From Pseudomonas poae (lineage in GTDB: Bacteria; Pseudomonadota; Gammaproteobacteria; Pseudomonadales; Pseudomonadaceae), in assembly GCF_001439785.1 (NCBI RefSeq), contig NZ_JYLI01000013.1:1-64000 (forward strand): 64,000 nt of DNA. Direction: 5' to 3'. The position numbers and the translations under genes were made by a program. Shown here in pieces: positions 18,277 to 28,376 of the stretch; position 1 is the first letter of the stretch, and every line of letters begins with the position of its first letter. A model generated the notes under the pieces. That model was not told the DNA's origin. It saw nothing but the letters and a program-made list of their open reading frames with translations, and did not search any database.

Positions 18277-18302
18277 GTTTTTTTGCTGGGGCGGATGGCC
18301 TC

Positions 18303-18375
18303 ATCGCAGGCTAGCCAGCTCCCACCTTTGATTGGGTTCACAGATCAAAATGTGGGAGCCGGGCTTGCCCGCGAC
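18303..18375. repeat. REPIN of the GTGGGAGCNGGCTTGCC type
   Basis: Two inverted REP sequences, ATCGCAGGCTAGCCAGCTCCC (18303) and GTGGGAGCCGGGCTTGCCCG (18352), flank a 26-base spacer between morA and glyA. This family differs from the 133-bp GTGGCGAGC elements; related copies are at 20848 and 57769. Confidence 0.85.
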
Positions 18376-18507
18376 AGGGCCGGCCCTGGCGCCGCTTATC
18401 CCCAGATGAATCCCGCTTGTGCGCGACATGATGTCCTTTCATATGCCATCCAAAACCCATTGGGTTAGAATGCCCTCCTTTTCTGCCCCCGATCCTTGAG
18501 GACTGCC

Positions 18508-19761
<1,254 letters not shown>

Positions 19762-19780
19762 TTGCAGTTGCTTGAACAAG

Positions 19781-19808
19781 AAGCCCGGCTCTGGAGCCGG
19801 GCTTTTTT
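19781..19808 (+). terminator. rho-independent terminator after glyA
   Basis: AAGCCCGGCTC/GAGCCGGGCTT with a 2-base loop is followed by TTTTTT. It starts 20 bases after the glyA stop. The leading AA pairs allow some activity for the opposing yjiA transcript as well. Confidence 0.93.
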
Positions 19809-19833
19809 ATGCCTGAAAACACTGTATTTCAAT

Positions 19834-20793
19834 TCAAGATTGGTAAACCTTGGCAAAGCCGTCGCGAATTTTCTGCTCCGGGAGCTCATCGGCAATAAAC
19901 ACAATCACGCTCTCGCGCACTTCGCCTTCGGCCCACTCGGTATCCCAATCGAAGCCGTACAACTTCAGTACGCCCTGGAACACCATGCGCCGGTCTTCGC
20001 CGGCAATGTTCAGAACGCCCTTGTAGCGCAGCAGTTGCTTGCCGTGGTCTTCGAGCAGCTCGTTCATGAACTCACTGAGCCGGTCGATATCCAGCGGCTG
20101 ATCAGTGCGCAGCACCAGGCTGGAAATACGGTCGATGGACGGTGCCTTGCTCACCGGCCGCAGGCTCATGCCGGCGTTGAGGTTGAAACCGCGTACATCG
20201 AGCAACTCGGCCAGGTCGATTTTGCCGTGGTCAACCACCCGAATCGGCGCGCGCCGGTTGATGCGGGTCAGGCGCTCGCTGAGGGCGTCGAACGTGGCGT
20301 CGTCCACCAGGTCGCGCTTGCTCACCAGCAATCGGTCGGCAAAGCCGATCTGCGCCTGGGCGATGGTCTGGGTCAGGTGATGCTCGGCGTGGGCGGCGTC
20401 CACCAGGGTGATGATGCCGTCGAGGATGTAGCGCTCACGCAAGTCCTCGTCGATGAAGAAGGTCTGGGCCACCGGCGCGGGGTCGGCAAGGCCCGTGCAC
20501 TCGATCACCAGGCGGTCGAAGGCGATCTCGCCGCTGTCCAGGCGTTCGAGCAACAGGTAGAGGGCCTTGGTCAGGTCGGTGTGGATGGTGCAGCACACGC
20601 AGCCGTTGGACAGGGTCATGACTTGCACCGGCTCGGCGCCCAACAGCTGGGTATCGATGCCGGCATCACTGAATTCGTTTTCGATCACGGCGATTTTAAG
20701 GCCGTGTTCGGCCTTGAGCAGATGGCGCAGCAAGGTGGTCTTGCCGGCGCCAAGGAAACCGCTGAGCACGGTGACGGGAATGGGAGAGTACAA
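19834..20793 (-). CDS. yjiA: CobW/YjiA-family metal-binding GTPase, 319 aa
   Basis: A G3E GTPase of the CobW/COG0523 group, thought to load metals onto client proteins. Walker A is GFLGAGKTT (12-20), the metal motif is GCVCC (Cys65, Cys67, Cys68) and the G4-type motif is SKRDLVD; the CobW C-terminal domain follows from about residue 210. I use TTG at 20793: AAGGAGA lies five bases upstream and the protein then begins MYSPIPVTVLSGF, matching the family. The order cstA-yjiX-yjiA on one strand mirrors E. coli btsT-yjiX-yjiA. Confidence 0.9.
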   Translation of the reverse strand: MYSPIPVTVLSGFLGAGKTTLLRHLLKAEHGLKIAVIENEFSDAGIDTQLLGAEPVQVMTLSNGCVCCTIHTDLTKALYLLLERLDSGEIAFDRLVIECTGLADPAPVAQTFFIDEDLRERYILDGIITLVDAAHAEHHLTQTIAQAQIGFADRLLVSKRDLVDDATFDALSERLTRINRRAPIRVVDHGKIDLAELLDVRGFNLNAGMSLRPVSKAPSIDRISSLVLRTDQPLDIDRLSEFMNELLEDHGKQLLRYKGVLNIAGEDRRMVFQGVLKLYGFDWDTEWAEGEVRESVIVFIADELPEQKIRDGFAKVYQS

Positions 20794-20847
20794 AAAATTC
20801 TCCTTATTATTGAAGGAACACAGAAACAAATGTGGGAGCAGACCTAT

Positions 20848-20933
20848 GTGGGAGCCGGGCTTGCCCGCGATGCAGGCACCGCGGTGTATCAGCTACACCG
20901 CGGTGCTGCTATCGCAGGCAAGCCAGCTCCCAC
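20848..20933. repeat. REPIN between yjiX and yjiA
   Basis: Outward REP arms GTGGGAGCCGGGCTTGCCCG (20848) and AGGCAAGCCAGCTCCCAC (ending 20933) enclose a second palindrome, ACCGCGGTGTATC/... TACACCGCGGTG. Extra partial REP halves flank it (20831 and to about 20951). It splits what would otherwise be a three-gene operon and could lower yjiA expression relative to cstA-yjiX. Confidence 0.85.
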
Positions 20934-20979
20934 ACAAGCCCGCTCCCACACGGGATCACTGCAAGCCTAACTTACCGGG

Positions 20980-21177
20980 TCAGCAGCACTTGGGCCCACC
21001 CTTGCCGCCGTAACGGGCCTCTTGGCGTTCACGAAAGAACGCCTTGTAGTCCATCATCGGCTTGTCCGGGTGTTTGGTTTGCATATGCTCGACGTAGGTG
21101 TCGTAGTCGGGCATGCCGACCATCAGGCGCGCGGCCTGACCGAGGTATTTACCGAGGCGACTGATGTCATTGAACAT
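20980..21177 (-). CDS. yjiX: YbdD/YjiX family small protein, 65 aa
   Basis: A DUF466 protein of 65 residues that almost always follows cstA-type genes; function is unproven, probably an accessory to the transporter. The sequence has the family pattern GMPDYDTYVEHMQTKHPDKP and ends GPKCC with two cysteines. It starts 15 bases downstream of the cstA stop on the same strand, so the two are co-transcribed. Confidence 0.92.
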   Translation of the reverse strand: MFNDISRLGKYLGQAARLMVGMPDYDTYVEHMQTKHPDKPMMDYKAFFRERQEARYGGKGGPKCC

Positions 21178-21192
21178 GTTCGCAATCCTCGT

Positions 21193-23259
21193 TTAGGCGT
21201 CTGGTACGGCCTGGAACGGTGCTTCTTTATCCGTACGTTCCTTGTTACCCCAGGCGGCCACGCCAACCTTGAGCGCATAGAACAGGATGCTGAACACCAC
21301 GAACAGGAACAGCGCCGTCAGCGTTGCGTTGGTATAGGCATTCCAGATGACGTGCTGCATCTGGTCGATGCTCTTGGCCGGTGCGAGGATCTGACCGTTG
21401 GCCAGGGCATCGCTGTATTTCTTGGCCAGGGACAGGAAACCGATCGCAGGGTTGGCGTCGAACAGCTTGATGAAGCCCGCCGTGGTGGTGCAGATCAGCA
21501 GCCACACCGCCGGCAGCATGGTCACCCAGATGTAGCGCTGGCGCTTCATTTTGATCAGCACCACCGTCGCCAGCATCAGCGCGATACCCGCGAGCATCTG
21601 GTTGGAGATGCCGAACAGCGGCCACAAGGTGTTGATGCCACCCAGCGGGTCGATCACGCCCTGGTACAGCAGATAGCCCCACATCGCCACGCAGCCTGCG
21701 GTGGCAATCAGGTTGGCGGTCCAGGACTCGGTGCGTTTAAGCGCCGGCACGAAGGAGCCCAGCAGGTCCTGCAGCATGAAGCGCCCGGCACGGGTGCCGG
21801 CGTCCACTGCGGTCAGGATGAACAGTGCTTCGAACAGGATCGCAAAGTGGTACCAGAACGCCATGGTGTTTTCACCCGGCAGCACACTGTGCAGGATCTG
21901 CGCGATCCCCACGGCCAGGGTCGGTGCACCGCCGGCACGCGCCAGGATGGTGGTTTCACCGATGTCATGGGCCACGGCCGACAGCGCTTCGGGGGTGATT
22001 GCAAACCCCCAACTGCTGACGGTCTGCGCCACGGTCACCACGTCGGTGCCGACAATCGCGGCCGGGCTGTTCATGGCGAAGTACACACCCGGCTCGATCA
22101 CCGAAGCGGCGACCATCGCCATGATGGCCACGAACGACTCCATCAGCATGCCGCCGTACCCGATGTAACGGGCGTGACTTTCACTGGCGAGCAGCTTGGG
22201 CGTGGTGCCCGAGGAGATCAGCGCGTGGAACCCCGAAACCGCGCCACAGGCGATGGTGATGAACAGGAACGGGAACAGGCCCCCCTTCCACACCGGGCCA
22301 GTGCCGTCAATGAACTGGGTGAGTGCCGGCATTTTCAGATCGGGCATGGTCACCAGGATGCCGATTGCCAGCGCAATGATGGTGCCGATCTTGAGGAAGG
22401 TGGACAGGTAGTCACGCGGTGCGAGAATCAGCCACACCGGCAGTACCGCTGCGACGAAGCCGTAGCCGATCAGCATCCAGGTGATCTGGATACCGGTGAA
22501 GGTAAAGGCCTTGGCCCAGACCGGGTCGGCGGCAATCTGCCCGCCCAGCCAGATCGAACCGAGCAGCAGCACCACGCCGATGATCGAAATTTCACCGATG
22601 CGACCGGGGCGGATGTAACGCATGTAGATGCCCATGAACATCGCAATCGGGATGGTCGCCATCACCGTGAAGATGCCCCACGGGCTCTCGGCCAGGGCCT
22701 TGACCACGATCAGCGCCAGCACCGCCAGGATGATGATCATGATCAGGAAGCAGCCGAACAGCGCGATGGTGCCGGGAATGCGGCCCATCTCCTCGCGCAC
22801 CATGTCGCCCAGGGAGCGGCCGTTACGGCGGGTGGACAGGAACAGGACCATGAAGTCCTGCACTGCACCTGCCAGTACCACGCCGGCAATCAGCCACAAC
22901 GTGCCGGGCAGGTAACCCATCTGCGCCGCCAGTACCGGACCGACCAGCGGGCCTGCACCGGCAATCGCCGCAAAGTGGTGGCCGAACAGGATGTGTTTGT
23001 TGGTCGGCACATAGTCCAGACCATCGTTGTTGACCACTGCGGGCGTGGCCCGACGCGGGTCGAGTTGCATCACGTTGTTAGCGATGAACAGACTGTAGTA
23101 ACGGTACGCAACCAGATAGATGGCCACGGCTGCGACCACAATCCACAAGGCGTTGATCGCCTCGCCGCGGCGCAAGGCCACTACGCCCAGGGCGCATGCT
23201 CCTACAACTGCCAGCACCAGCCAGGGCAGGTGGCGTAGCAGGCTATTATTATTTTTCAT
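21193..23259 (-). CDS. cstA: carbon starvation protein CstA / pyruvate transporter family, 688 aa
   Basis: A large inner-membrane transporter of the CstA/BtsT family, which takes up pyruvate or peptides on entry to starvation. It has about 16-18 transmembrane helices. Family motifs are visible: GLDYVPTNKHILFGHHFAAIAGAGPLVGP (read in part) near residue 80, then RNGRSLGDMVREEMG. Length fits. It is divergent from mapZ with a 170-base shared upstream region. In E. coli cstA depends on CRP and btsT on BtsSR; neither system can be read from the sequence here. Confidence 0.95.
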   Translation of the reverse strand: MKNNNSLLRHLPWLVLAVVGACALGVVALRRGEAINALWIVVAAVAIYLVAYRYYSLFIANNVMQLDPRRATPAVVNNDGLDYVPTNKHILFGHHFAAIAGAGPLVGPVLAAQMGYLPGTLWLIAGVVLAGAVQDFMVLFLSTRRNGRSLGDMVREEMGRIPGTIALFGCFLIMIIILAVLALIVVKALAESPWGIFTVMATIPIAMFMGIYMRYIRPGRIGEISIIGVVLLLGSIWLGGQIAADPVWAKAFTFTGIQITWMLIGYGFVAAVLPVWLILAPRDYLSTFLKIGTIIALAIGILVTMPDLKMPALTQFIDGTGPVWKGGLFPFLFITIACGAVSGFHALISSGTTPKLLASESHARYIGYGGMLMESFVAIMAMVAASVIEPGVYFAMNSPAAIVGTDVVTVAQTVSSWGFAITPEALSAVAHDIGETTILARAGGAPTLAVGIAQILHSVLPGENTMAFWYHFAILFEALFILTAVDAGTRAGRFMLQDLLGSFVPALKRTESWTANLIATAGCVAMWGYLLYQGVIDPLGGINTLWPLFGISNQMLAGIALMLATVVLIKMKRQRYIWVTMLPAVWLLICTTTAGFIKLFDANPAIGFLSLAKKYSDALANGQILAPAKSIDQMQHVIWNAYTNATLTALFLFVVFSILFYALKVGVAAWGNKERTDKEAPFQAVPDA

Positions 23260-23429
23260 TTTTATATTCCAGCCAGGGTGGACAGAAAGACAGCCATCCG
23301 GAGTTTAGCGCTCCTTGCCTTAAAGGCCACCCCCCACGTTGGTCTAGAGCCTTGCAACGGCAAAAAAGCAGAAATACCCGCCCAATGATGGCGGGGGCTA
23401 CAATCTCCGCATTCACAGAGGGTTTAACC

Positions 23430-23798
23430 ATGACCGAGCACGCCTCCGACCGCCGCCGCTTTCGCCGAATCGCGTTTGACGCCAGGACTGAACTTCAGCA
23501 AAACGGGCAGGAATGGCCGGTGCAACTGGTGGATTTATCGCTCAAGGGCCTGCTGATACAGCGCCCGACGCCCTGGCTTGGCAATGGCGCTGACCCCTTT
23601 GAGGTGGACATCCATCTGGATGCCGAGACCGACGTGCGCATGCAGGTCCGGCTGACCCATGACGATCACGGCCAATTGGGGTTTGTGTGCGAACACATCG
23701 ACCTGGACTCGATCAGCCATTTGCGGCGGTTGATCGAGCTGAACCTTGGGGACGAAGAAGAACTGCACCGAGAGCTGGCCGCCCTGCTGGAGCTCTAG
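23430..23798 (+). CDS. mapZ: single-domain PilZ c-di-GMP receptor (MapZ-like), 122 aa
   Basis: A stand-alone PilZ protein. The c-di-GMP binding motifs are complete: RRRFRR at 8-13 (RxxxR) and D35-L-S-L-K-G40 (D/NxSxxG). The C-terminal EHIDLDSISHLRRLIELNLGDEE is nearly identical to PA4608/MapZ as I recall it; that protein binds the chemotaxis methyltransferase CheR1 when loaded with c-di-GMP and alters flagellar switching. ATG 23430 starts just before the PilZ fold; the frame is open upstream without a better start. With morA nearby, two c-di-GMP genes lie within 6 kb. Confidence 0.9.
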   Translation: MTEHASDRRRFRRIAFDARTELQQNGQEWPVQLVDLSLKGLLIQRPTPWLGNGADPFEVDIHLDAETDVRMQVRLTHDDHGQLGFVCEHIDLDSISHLRRLIELNLGDEEELHRELAALLEL

Positions 23799-23826
23799 CA
23801 ACCGACACGCATCAATTGTGCTTGTT

Positions 23827-23848
23827 GTGGCGAGCGGGCTTGCCCCAA
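23827..23848. repeat. solo REP sequence
   Basis: A single arm of the GTGGCGAGCGGGCTTGCCCC family stands alone 27 bases before a complete REPIN. It reads in the plus direction with no matching inverse arm of its own, so it is probably the remnant of a doublet. Confidence 0.8.
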
Positions 23849-23875
23849 TGCCGTTCAGTCAAGCGTAAATCCCCT

Positions 23876-24008
23876 GTGGCGAGCAGGCTTGTCCTGCGTT
23901 GGGCTGCGCAGCAGCCCCACAACCAGGCGCTGAGCCGTATCAGGTACACCGCGCTTTGCTGGATTGGGGGCGCTTCGCACCCCAACGCGGGGCAAGCCCG
24001 CTCGCCAC
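23876..24008. repeat. 133-bp REPIN, copy 3 (inverted orientation)
   Basis: Same length as copies 1 and 2 but with the interior reversed: the GGGCTGCGCAGCAGCCC segment comes first and GGGGGCGCTTCGCACCCC last. The arm beside each interior segment keeps its type (CAGG beside the first, CGGG beside the second), so the arms and interior travel as one unit. Confidence 0.9.
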
Positions 24009-24090
24009 AATAAGCCCACACATTTTCCTTAACTGAACGGCATCAGGGCTTGCCACAGGGACGGTGTCGCCTCGCTGGTCTTACAGTGGG

Positions 24091-25458
24091 TTATTCGAAC
24101 AGTGCATCCAGCGCCTGCTCCAGGCGTGTCACCCCGATAATCTGTATGCCCGGCGGCGATTCCTTCGGTGCATTGCCCTTGGGCACAATCGCCCGCTTGA
24201 AGCCATGCTTGGCCGCTTCCTTCAAGCGCTCCTGTCCACTGGGCACCGGCCGTACTTCGCCCGACAGGCCCACCTCGCCAAACACCAGCAGGTCATGGGG
24301 CAATGGCCGATTGCGCAGGCTGGACATCACTGCGGCCATCAAGGCCAGGTCGGAGGCGGTCTCCAGTACCTTGACCCCGCCCACCACATTGAGGAACACG
24401 TCCTGGTCGTGGGTGGGAATGCCGCCGTGGCGGTGCAGTACCGCCAGCAGCATTGCCAGGCGATTCTGGTCCAGACCGAGGGTGACGCGGCGCGGGTTGG
24501 CCAAGTGGCTGTCGTCTACCAGCGCCTGCACTTCCACCAGCATCGGCCGGGTGCCTTCCCAGGTTGCCATGACCACGCTGCCCGGGACTTCTTCCTGGGC
24601 ACGCGTGAGAAAAATCGCCGAGGGATTGGAGACTTCCTTGAGCCCCCGGTCCGTCATGGCGAACACGCCCAATTCGTTGACGGCGCCGAAACGGTTCTTC
24701 ACCGCGCGCAGCAGGCGCAGGCGGCCATCGGACTCACCTTCGAAATACAGCACGGTGTCGACCATGTGTTCCAACACCCGCGGCCCGGCCAATGCGCCCT
24801 CCTTGGTCACATGGCCCACCAGGAAAATCGCCGTGCCGCTCTGCTTGGCATAGCGCACAAGCAGCGCCGCGCTCTCGCGCACCTGGGACACGCCGCCCGG
24901 CGCCGATTGCAGTTGTTCGGTGAAAATCGTCTGGATCGAGTCGATCACCATCACCTTGGGTTTTTCGATGCGGGCGGTGGCGATGATGCTTTCGATGCAG
25001 GTTTCGGTCATCACCCGCAGTTGATCCTGCGGCAGGCCCAGGCGGCGGGCGCGCATGGCGACCTGCTGCTGGGATTCCTCCCCGGTGACGTACAGCGCCG
25101 GCATGCGGCTGGCGATGCTGCACAGGGTTTGCAGCAGGATCGTCGATTTACCGATGCCCGGGTCGCCGCCGATCAGCACCACCGAGCCGTCCACCAGCCC
25201 GCCGCCGAGGACGCGGTCGAGCTCACCGGAGGCGGTGGAGAAACGCGGAATCTCTTCGACGCTTACTTCGGCCAGGGTCTTGATCTGCGCCTGTTGCCCG
25301 GTCCAGCCAGCCCGACCGGTGGGGGCCGCAGCGCCGCCGCTCTCGATCATGGTTTCCGTGAGGGTGTTCCACGCCCCGCACTCGGTGCACTGGCCGGCCC
25401 ACTTGGGAAAGGTCGCGCCGCACTCGGTGCAGCCGTACATGCGCTTGGCCTTTGCCAT
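24091..25458 (-). CDS. radA: DNA repair protein RadA, 455 aa
   Basis: A RecA-like ATPase that promotes branch migration in recombination. It has the C4 zinc finger (Cys10, Cys13, Cys24, Cys27), Walker A GGDPGIGKST (97-106), the RadA-specific KNRFG motif (254-258) and a C-terminal Lon-like, non-proteolytic domain. Length is typical. It is followed downstream by a REPIN cluster. The ankyrin gene lies 35 bases upstream on the same strand, so the katB-ankB-radA genes could be read together at low level. Confidence 0.97.
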   Translation of the reverse strand: MAKAKRMYGCTECGATFPKWAGQCTECGAWNTLTETMIESGGAAAPTGRAGWTGQQAQIKTLAEVSVEEIPRFSTASGELDRVLGGGLVDGSVVLIGGDPGIGKSTILLQTLCSIASRMPALYVTGEESQQQVAMRARRLGLPQDQLRVMTETCIESIIATARIEKPKVMVIDSIQTIFTEQLQSAPGGVSQVRESAALLVRYAKQSGTAIFLVGHVTKEGALAGPRVLEHMVDTVLYFEGESDGRLRLLRAVKNRFGAVNELGVFAMTDRGLKEVSNPSAIFLTRAQEEVPGSVVMATWEGTRPMLVEVQALVDDSHLANPRRVTLGLDQNRLAMLLAVLHRHGGIPTHDQDVFLNVVGGVKVLETASDLALMAAVMSSLRNRPLPHDLLVFGEVGLSGEVRPVPSGQERLKEAAKHGFKRAIVPKGNAPKESPPGIQIIGVTRLEQALDALFE

Positions 25459-25493
25459 TTGAGAACCTCCAACCGAAAAACCGCGATGATAGC

Positions 25494-26033
25494 TCAGCGC
25501 GACGCCGGGGTCCGGATTTCACCGCTGGCCAAACGTGCCGCACTGTTGCCGACCGGGTCTTGCGCGTTGAGATCGGCGCCCTTGGCCTTGAGTTCATCGA
25601 GCAGTTCGACCCGTTTGAACAACCCGGCGTACATTGCTGCCGTTTGCCCGGCGCCATTGCGCTGGTCGGGATTACAGTCGGTGGCCAGCAGCCGCTGCGC
25701 GATTTTAAGCTCGCCCTTGAAGATTGCCCCCATCAGCGCGGTGTTGCCGCGCTTGTCCTGCACGCACGCATCGGCACCGGCCGCCAGCAGGCGATCAACG
25801 TAGGCGCTTTCACCGTGATAGGCGGCCAGGATCAGCGCGGTGTAGCCCTTGTCGTCCTGGGTATTGAGCGCGTAGCCCGACTCGATGAAAGTATTGAGCA
25901 TGTCGAGGTCGCCACGGCGGGCGGCGTCGAAGTAATAGTCCTGAAGCTGCGCCTTGAGCGCGACCGGGTCGGGCGATTCGGCATGGGCGCCGAAGGCCAG
26001 CATGGCAATCAGTAATCCGATGGAAATACGCAT
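25494..26033 (-). CDS. ankB: ankyrin-repeat periplasmic protein AnkB, 179 aa
   Basis: An exported ankyrin protein. A signal peptide (MRISIGLLIAMLAFGAHA) precedes about four ankyrin repeats with the usual GYTALILAAYHGE and GNTALMGAIFKGE helices. In P. aeruginosa the ankB product is needed for full activity of the periplasmic catalase KatB encoded next to it; the arrangement is conserved here, with the ankB start 53 bases after the katB stop. GGAGGACACC before the ATG at 26033 fixes the start; the frame is open further upstream without an SD. Confidence 0.9.
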   Translation of the reverse strand: MRISIGLLIAMLAFGAHAESPDPVALKAQLQDYYFDAARRGDLDMLNTFIESGYALNTQDDKGYTALILAAYHGESAYVDRLLAAGADACVQDKRGNTALMGAIFKGELKIAQRLLATDCNPDQRNGAGQTAAMYAGLFKRVELLDELKAKGADLNAQDPVGNSAARLASGEIRTPASR

Positions 26034-26085
26034 GGTGTCCTCCAAAGGGTCGGCGCCCTGTAGCGCGCCGACCACAGCCTGCGGG

Positions 26086-27627
26086 TCAGTCTTTGAGTTT
26101 TTCGGCCAGCGCTTTCACACGAGCCAGGTCACCCTTGGCGACCTTGGTCACGCCGGTGCCGTACTCCGGGTCTGCCTTGTAGAGGAACGACAGGATGATG
26201 TGCTTGCTCTCGTCATCGGTAGTGGCCAGCGAGCCGCCGAAGTTGTCGATCAGGTCCTGGCGCTCTTTGGGGGTGTAGGAGCGGTACAGGTCGCCGGCCT
26301 GCTTGAAGTTCTGCTCGCGCTGGATCTTCGCCTGCTGGGTGCTGCCGGTGAGGGCCGACTGGCTGTAACGCGCGGCTTGCGGCTCTTCGCGATTTTCCAG
26401 GCGGCTTGGCTGGTAATTCACGCCGCTGGTGGTTTTGCCGCTGTTAAGCGTGCCGTCCTGGTTACCGTTGTTGACGGTCACCCGTGGCGCGTTGATCGGC
26501 AGTTGCAGGGCGTTGGCGCCCAGACGGTACATCTGGGTATCGGCATAGGAGAACACCCGGCCTTGCAGCAGACGGTCCTCCGAAGGCTCGATGCCCGGTA
26601 CCAGGTTGGCCGGGGCCATGGCCACCTGCTCGGTTTCCTGGAAGACGTTCGCCGGGTTGCGGTTGAGCACCATTTGCCCGACTTTGCGCTCGGGTACGTT
26701 TGGCCAGATCTTGGTGGCATCCAGCGGGTCGAAATCGAACTTGGCCAAGTCTTCAGGCTTGAGCACTTGCACGTACAAGTCCCACTTGGGGAAATCGCCC
26801 TTGTTGATATGAGTGACCAGGTCATTGGTCATATGGCTGTAGTCACGCCCCTGCACATCGGTAACTTGCTTGGGATCAAGGTTCTTGATGCCTTGCAGGC
26901 TCTTCCAGTGGAACTTGACGTAGTGCACTTCGCCTTTGGCGTTAATCAGTTTGTAGGCATGTACGCCGTTGCCGTCCATTTCGCGGTAACTGGCCGGAGT
27001 CCCCGAGTCGGAGTACAACTCGGTCAATGTACGGGTGGACTCCGGTACATGGGAGAAGAAGTCGAAACGACGGGAGTCGTCATCCAGGTTGGTACGCGGG
27101 TCGGGCTTGAATGCGTGGACCATGTCCGGGAACTTGATGGCGTCGCGAATAAAGAACGTGGGGAAGTTATTCCCGACCAGGTCCCAGTTGCCTTCGGCGG
27201 TATAGAACTTGGTGGCGAAGCCGCGTGGGTCACGCAGGGTTTCCGGCGAGTGGTTGCCATGCACCACGGCCGAGAAACGCACGAAGACCGGCGTGGCTTC
27301 GCCGGCGGCGAATACCTTGGCTTTGGTCAGGTCGCTGAGGTTGTCGGTGACAGTGAAGGTGCCGTGGGCGCCAGTGCCCCGCGCGTGCACTACCCGCTCC
27401 GGAATGCGTTCGCGGTCAAAGCGCTGCAGCTTCTGGATCAATTGCACGTCCTGCAGCAGCACCGGGCCATTGGGGCCAGCGGTCTGGGAGTTCTGGTTGT
27501 CGCCCACGGCGGCACCATTGTCACGGGTGAGGTTAGCGGCCTGTACGGACAGCGAGAGCAGGCTGGCGGTAGCCAGCAGCAACGCATGTCGCGCGAATAG
27601 GGGCCCACGGTTCGTTGAATTATTCAT
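26086..27627 (-). CDS. katB: periplasmic catalase KatB, 513 aa
   Basis: A haem catalase that removes hydrogen peroxide. An N-terminal signal peptide (through SVQAA, about residue 30) marks it as exported. The catalytic His81 (VVHARGTGAHG) and Asn154 (LVGNNFPTFFIRD) are present, and the proximal haem Tyr lies in RVFSYADTQMYRLG. Length 513 fits KatB. Downstream is ankB. In P. aeruginosa katB is induced by peroxide through OxyR; I could not find a convincing OxyR site in the upstream region, though two inverted repeats lie there. Confidence 0.95.
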   Translation of the reverse strand: MNNSTNRGPLFARHALLLATASLLSLSVQAANLTRDNGAAVGDNQNSQTAGPNGPVLLQDVQLIQKLQRFDRERIPERVVHARGTGAHGTFTVTDNLSDLTKAKVFAAGEATPVFVRFSAVVHGNHSPETLRDPRGFATKFYTAEGNWDLVGNNFPTFFIRDAIKFPDMVHAFKPDPRTNLDDDSRRFDFFSHVPESTRTLTELYSDSGTPASYREMDGNGVHAYKLINAKGEVHYVKFHWKSLQGIKNLDPKQVTDVQGRDYSHMTNDLVTHINKGDFPKWDLYVQVLKPEDLAKFDFDPLDATKIWPNVPERKVGQMVLNRNPANVFQETEQVAMAPANLVPGIEPSEDRLLQGRVFSYADTQMYRLGANALQLPINAPRVTVNNGNQDGTLNSGKTTSGVNYQPSRLENREEPQAARYSQSALTGSTQQAKIQREQNFKQAGDLYRSYTPKERQDLIDNFGGSLATTDDESKHIILSFLYKADPEYGTGVTKVAKGDLARVKALAEKLKD

Positions 27628-27914
27628 CGAGGTTTCCTCTGGTTTTTTTAACGCACATTCAGTTGTGCTTGCCAGAGGCTAGTGACCCGCGAGTCAGAAG
27701 ATAAATAGAAAAAGCCCACCAGGACGATTGAGAAATTATTCTCGCAACCCCGTCAAATAGCGCGTATTTCGCGCGCGATTGGTGGCACTTTGCAAACTAT
27801 TTGCGATTTGGTGTGTCGATAAAACTTCGCAGTGTTAATAGTTGTGTCGGGCAAGCCCGCTATGACTGCCTTACACTGAGCCCCACCCTTCTCATGTGTA
27901 ACAAGGAATAACCT
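27628..27914. promoter_or_regulatory. divergent katB/mscL upstream region with two inverted repeats
   Basis: This AT-richer region serves both katB (minus) and mscL (plus). It contains GAGAAATTATTCTC (27730-27743; arms GAGAA/TTCTC) and GCAAACTATTTGC (27792-27804; arms GCAAA/TTTGC). Either could be an operator. No match to the full OxyR pattern ATAGN7CTATN7ATAGN7CTAT was found by eye. Confidence 0.45.
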
Positions 27915-28331
27915 ATGAGCGTGATCAGTGAATTCAAGGCCTTCGCGGTCAAAGGTAACGTGGTCGACATGGCTGTCGGTATCATCATCGGCGCCGCCTT
28001 CGGCAAAATCGTGTCCTCATTCGTGGGCGACGTGGTGATGCCTCCCCTGGGCCTGTTGATCGGCGGCGTGGACTTCGCCGACCTGGCGGTAACGCTCAAG
28101 GCCGCCCAGGGCGATGCACCGGCCGTGGTGCTGGCCTACGGCAAGTTTATCCAGAGCGTGGTCGACTTCCTCATCGTCGCGTTTGCGATTTTCATGGGCG
28201 TGAAGGTCATTAACCGCCTCAAACGTGAAGAAGCCAAGGCCCCCAGCCTGCCACCGGTGCCGACCAAAGAAGAAGTGCTGCTGGGTGAGATCCGCGATCT
28301 GCTCAAGGCGCAGAACGACAAGCCGCTGTAA
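27915..28331 (+). CDS. mscL: large-conductance mechanosensitive channel MscL, 138 aa
   Basis: A pentameric emergency valve that opens under membrane tension on hypo-osmotic shock. It has the conserved N-terminal amphipathic helix (SVISEFKAFAVKGNVVDMAVG), two transmembrane helices (the first with GIIIGAAFGKIVSSF) and the charged cytoplasmic C-terminal helix ending EEVLLGEIRDLLK. Length is as usual. An AAGGAATA SD precedes the ATG. It ends at a terminator shared with the convergent fpr gene. Confidence 0.97.
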   Translation: MSVISEFKAFAVKGNVVDMAVGIIIGAAFGKIVSSFVGDVVMPPLGLLIGGVDFADLAVTLKAAQGDAPAVVLAYGKFIQSVVDFLIVAFAIFMGVKVINRLKREEAKAPSLPPVPTKEEVLLGEIRDLLKAQNDKPL

Positions 28332-28345
28332 ACCATACGTTTTCG

Positions 28346-28376
28346 CAAAAAGAGGCGCCTGCGGGCGCCTTTTGTT
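28346..28376. terminator. bidirectional terminator between mscL and fpr
   Basis: Stem AGGCGCC/GGCGCCT (28353-28370) with loop TGCG, an A-run on the left and TTTGTTT on the right. It serves both convergent genes and overlaps the last base of the fpr stop codon. Confidence 0.88.

Noticed and set aside
21022..23238. A 738-codon plus-strand frame
   Set aside because: It is antisense to cstA and rich in His, Gln, Arg and Gly; cstA itself is well supported.
27628..27914. OxyR operator before katB
   Set aside because: Expected from P. aeruginosa biology, but no ATAG-N7-CTAT array could be found by eye.
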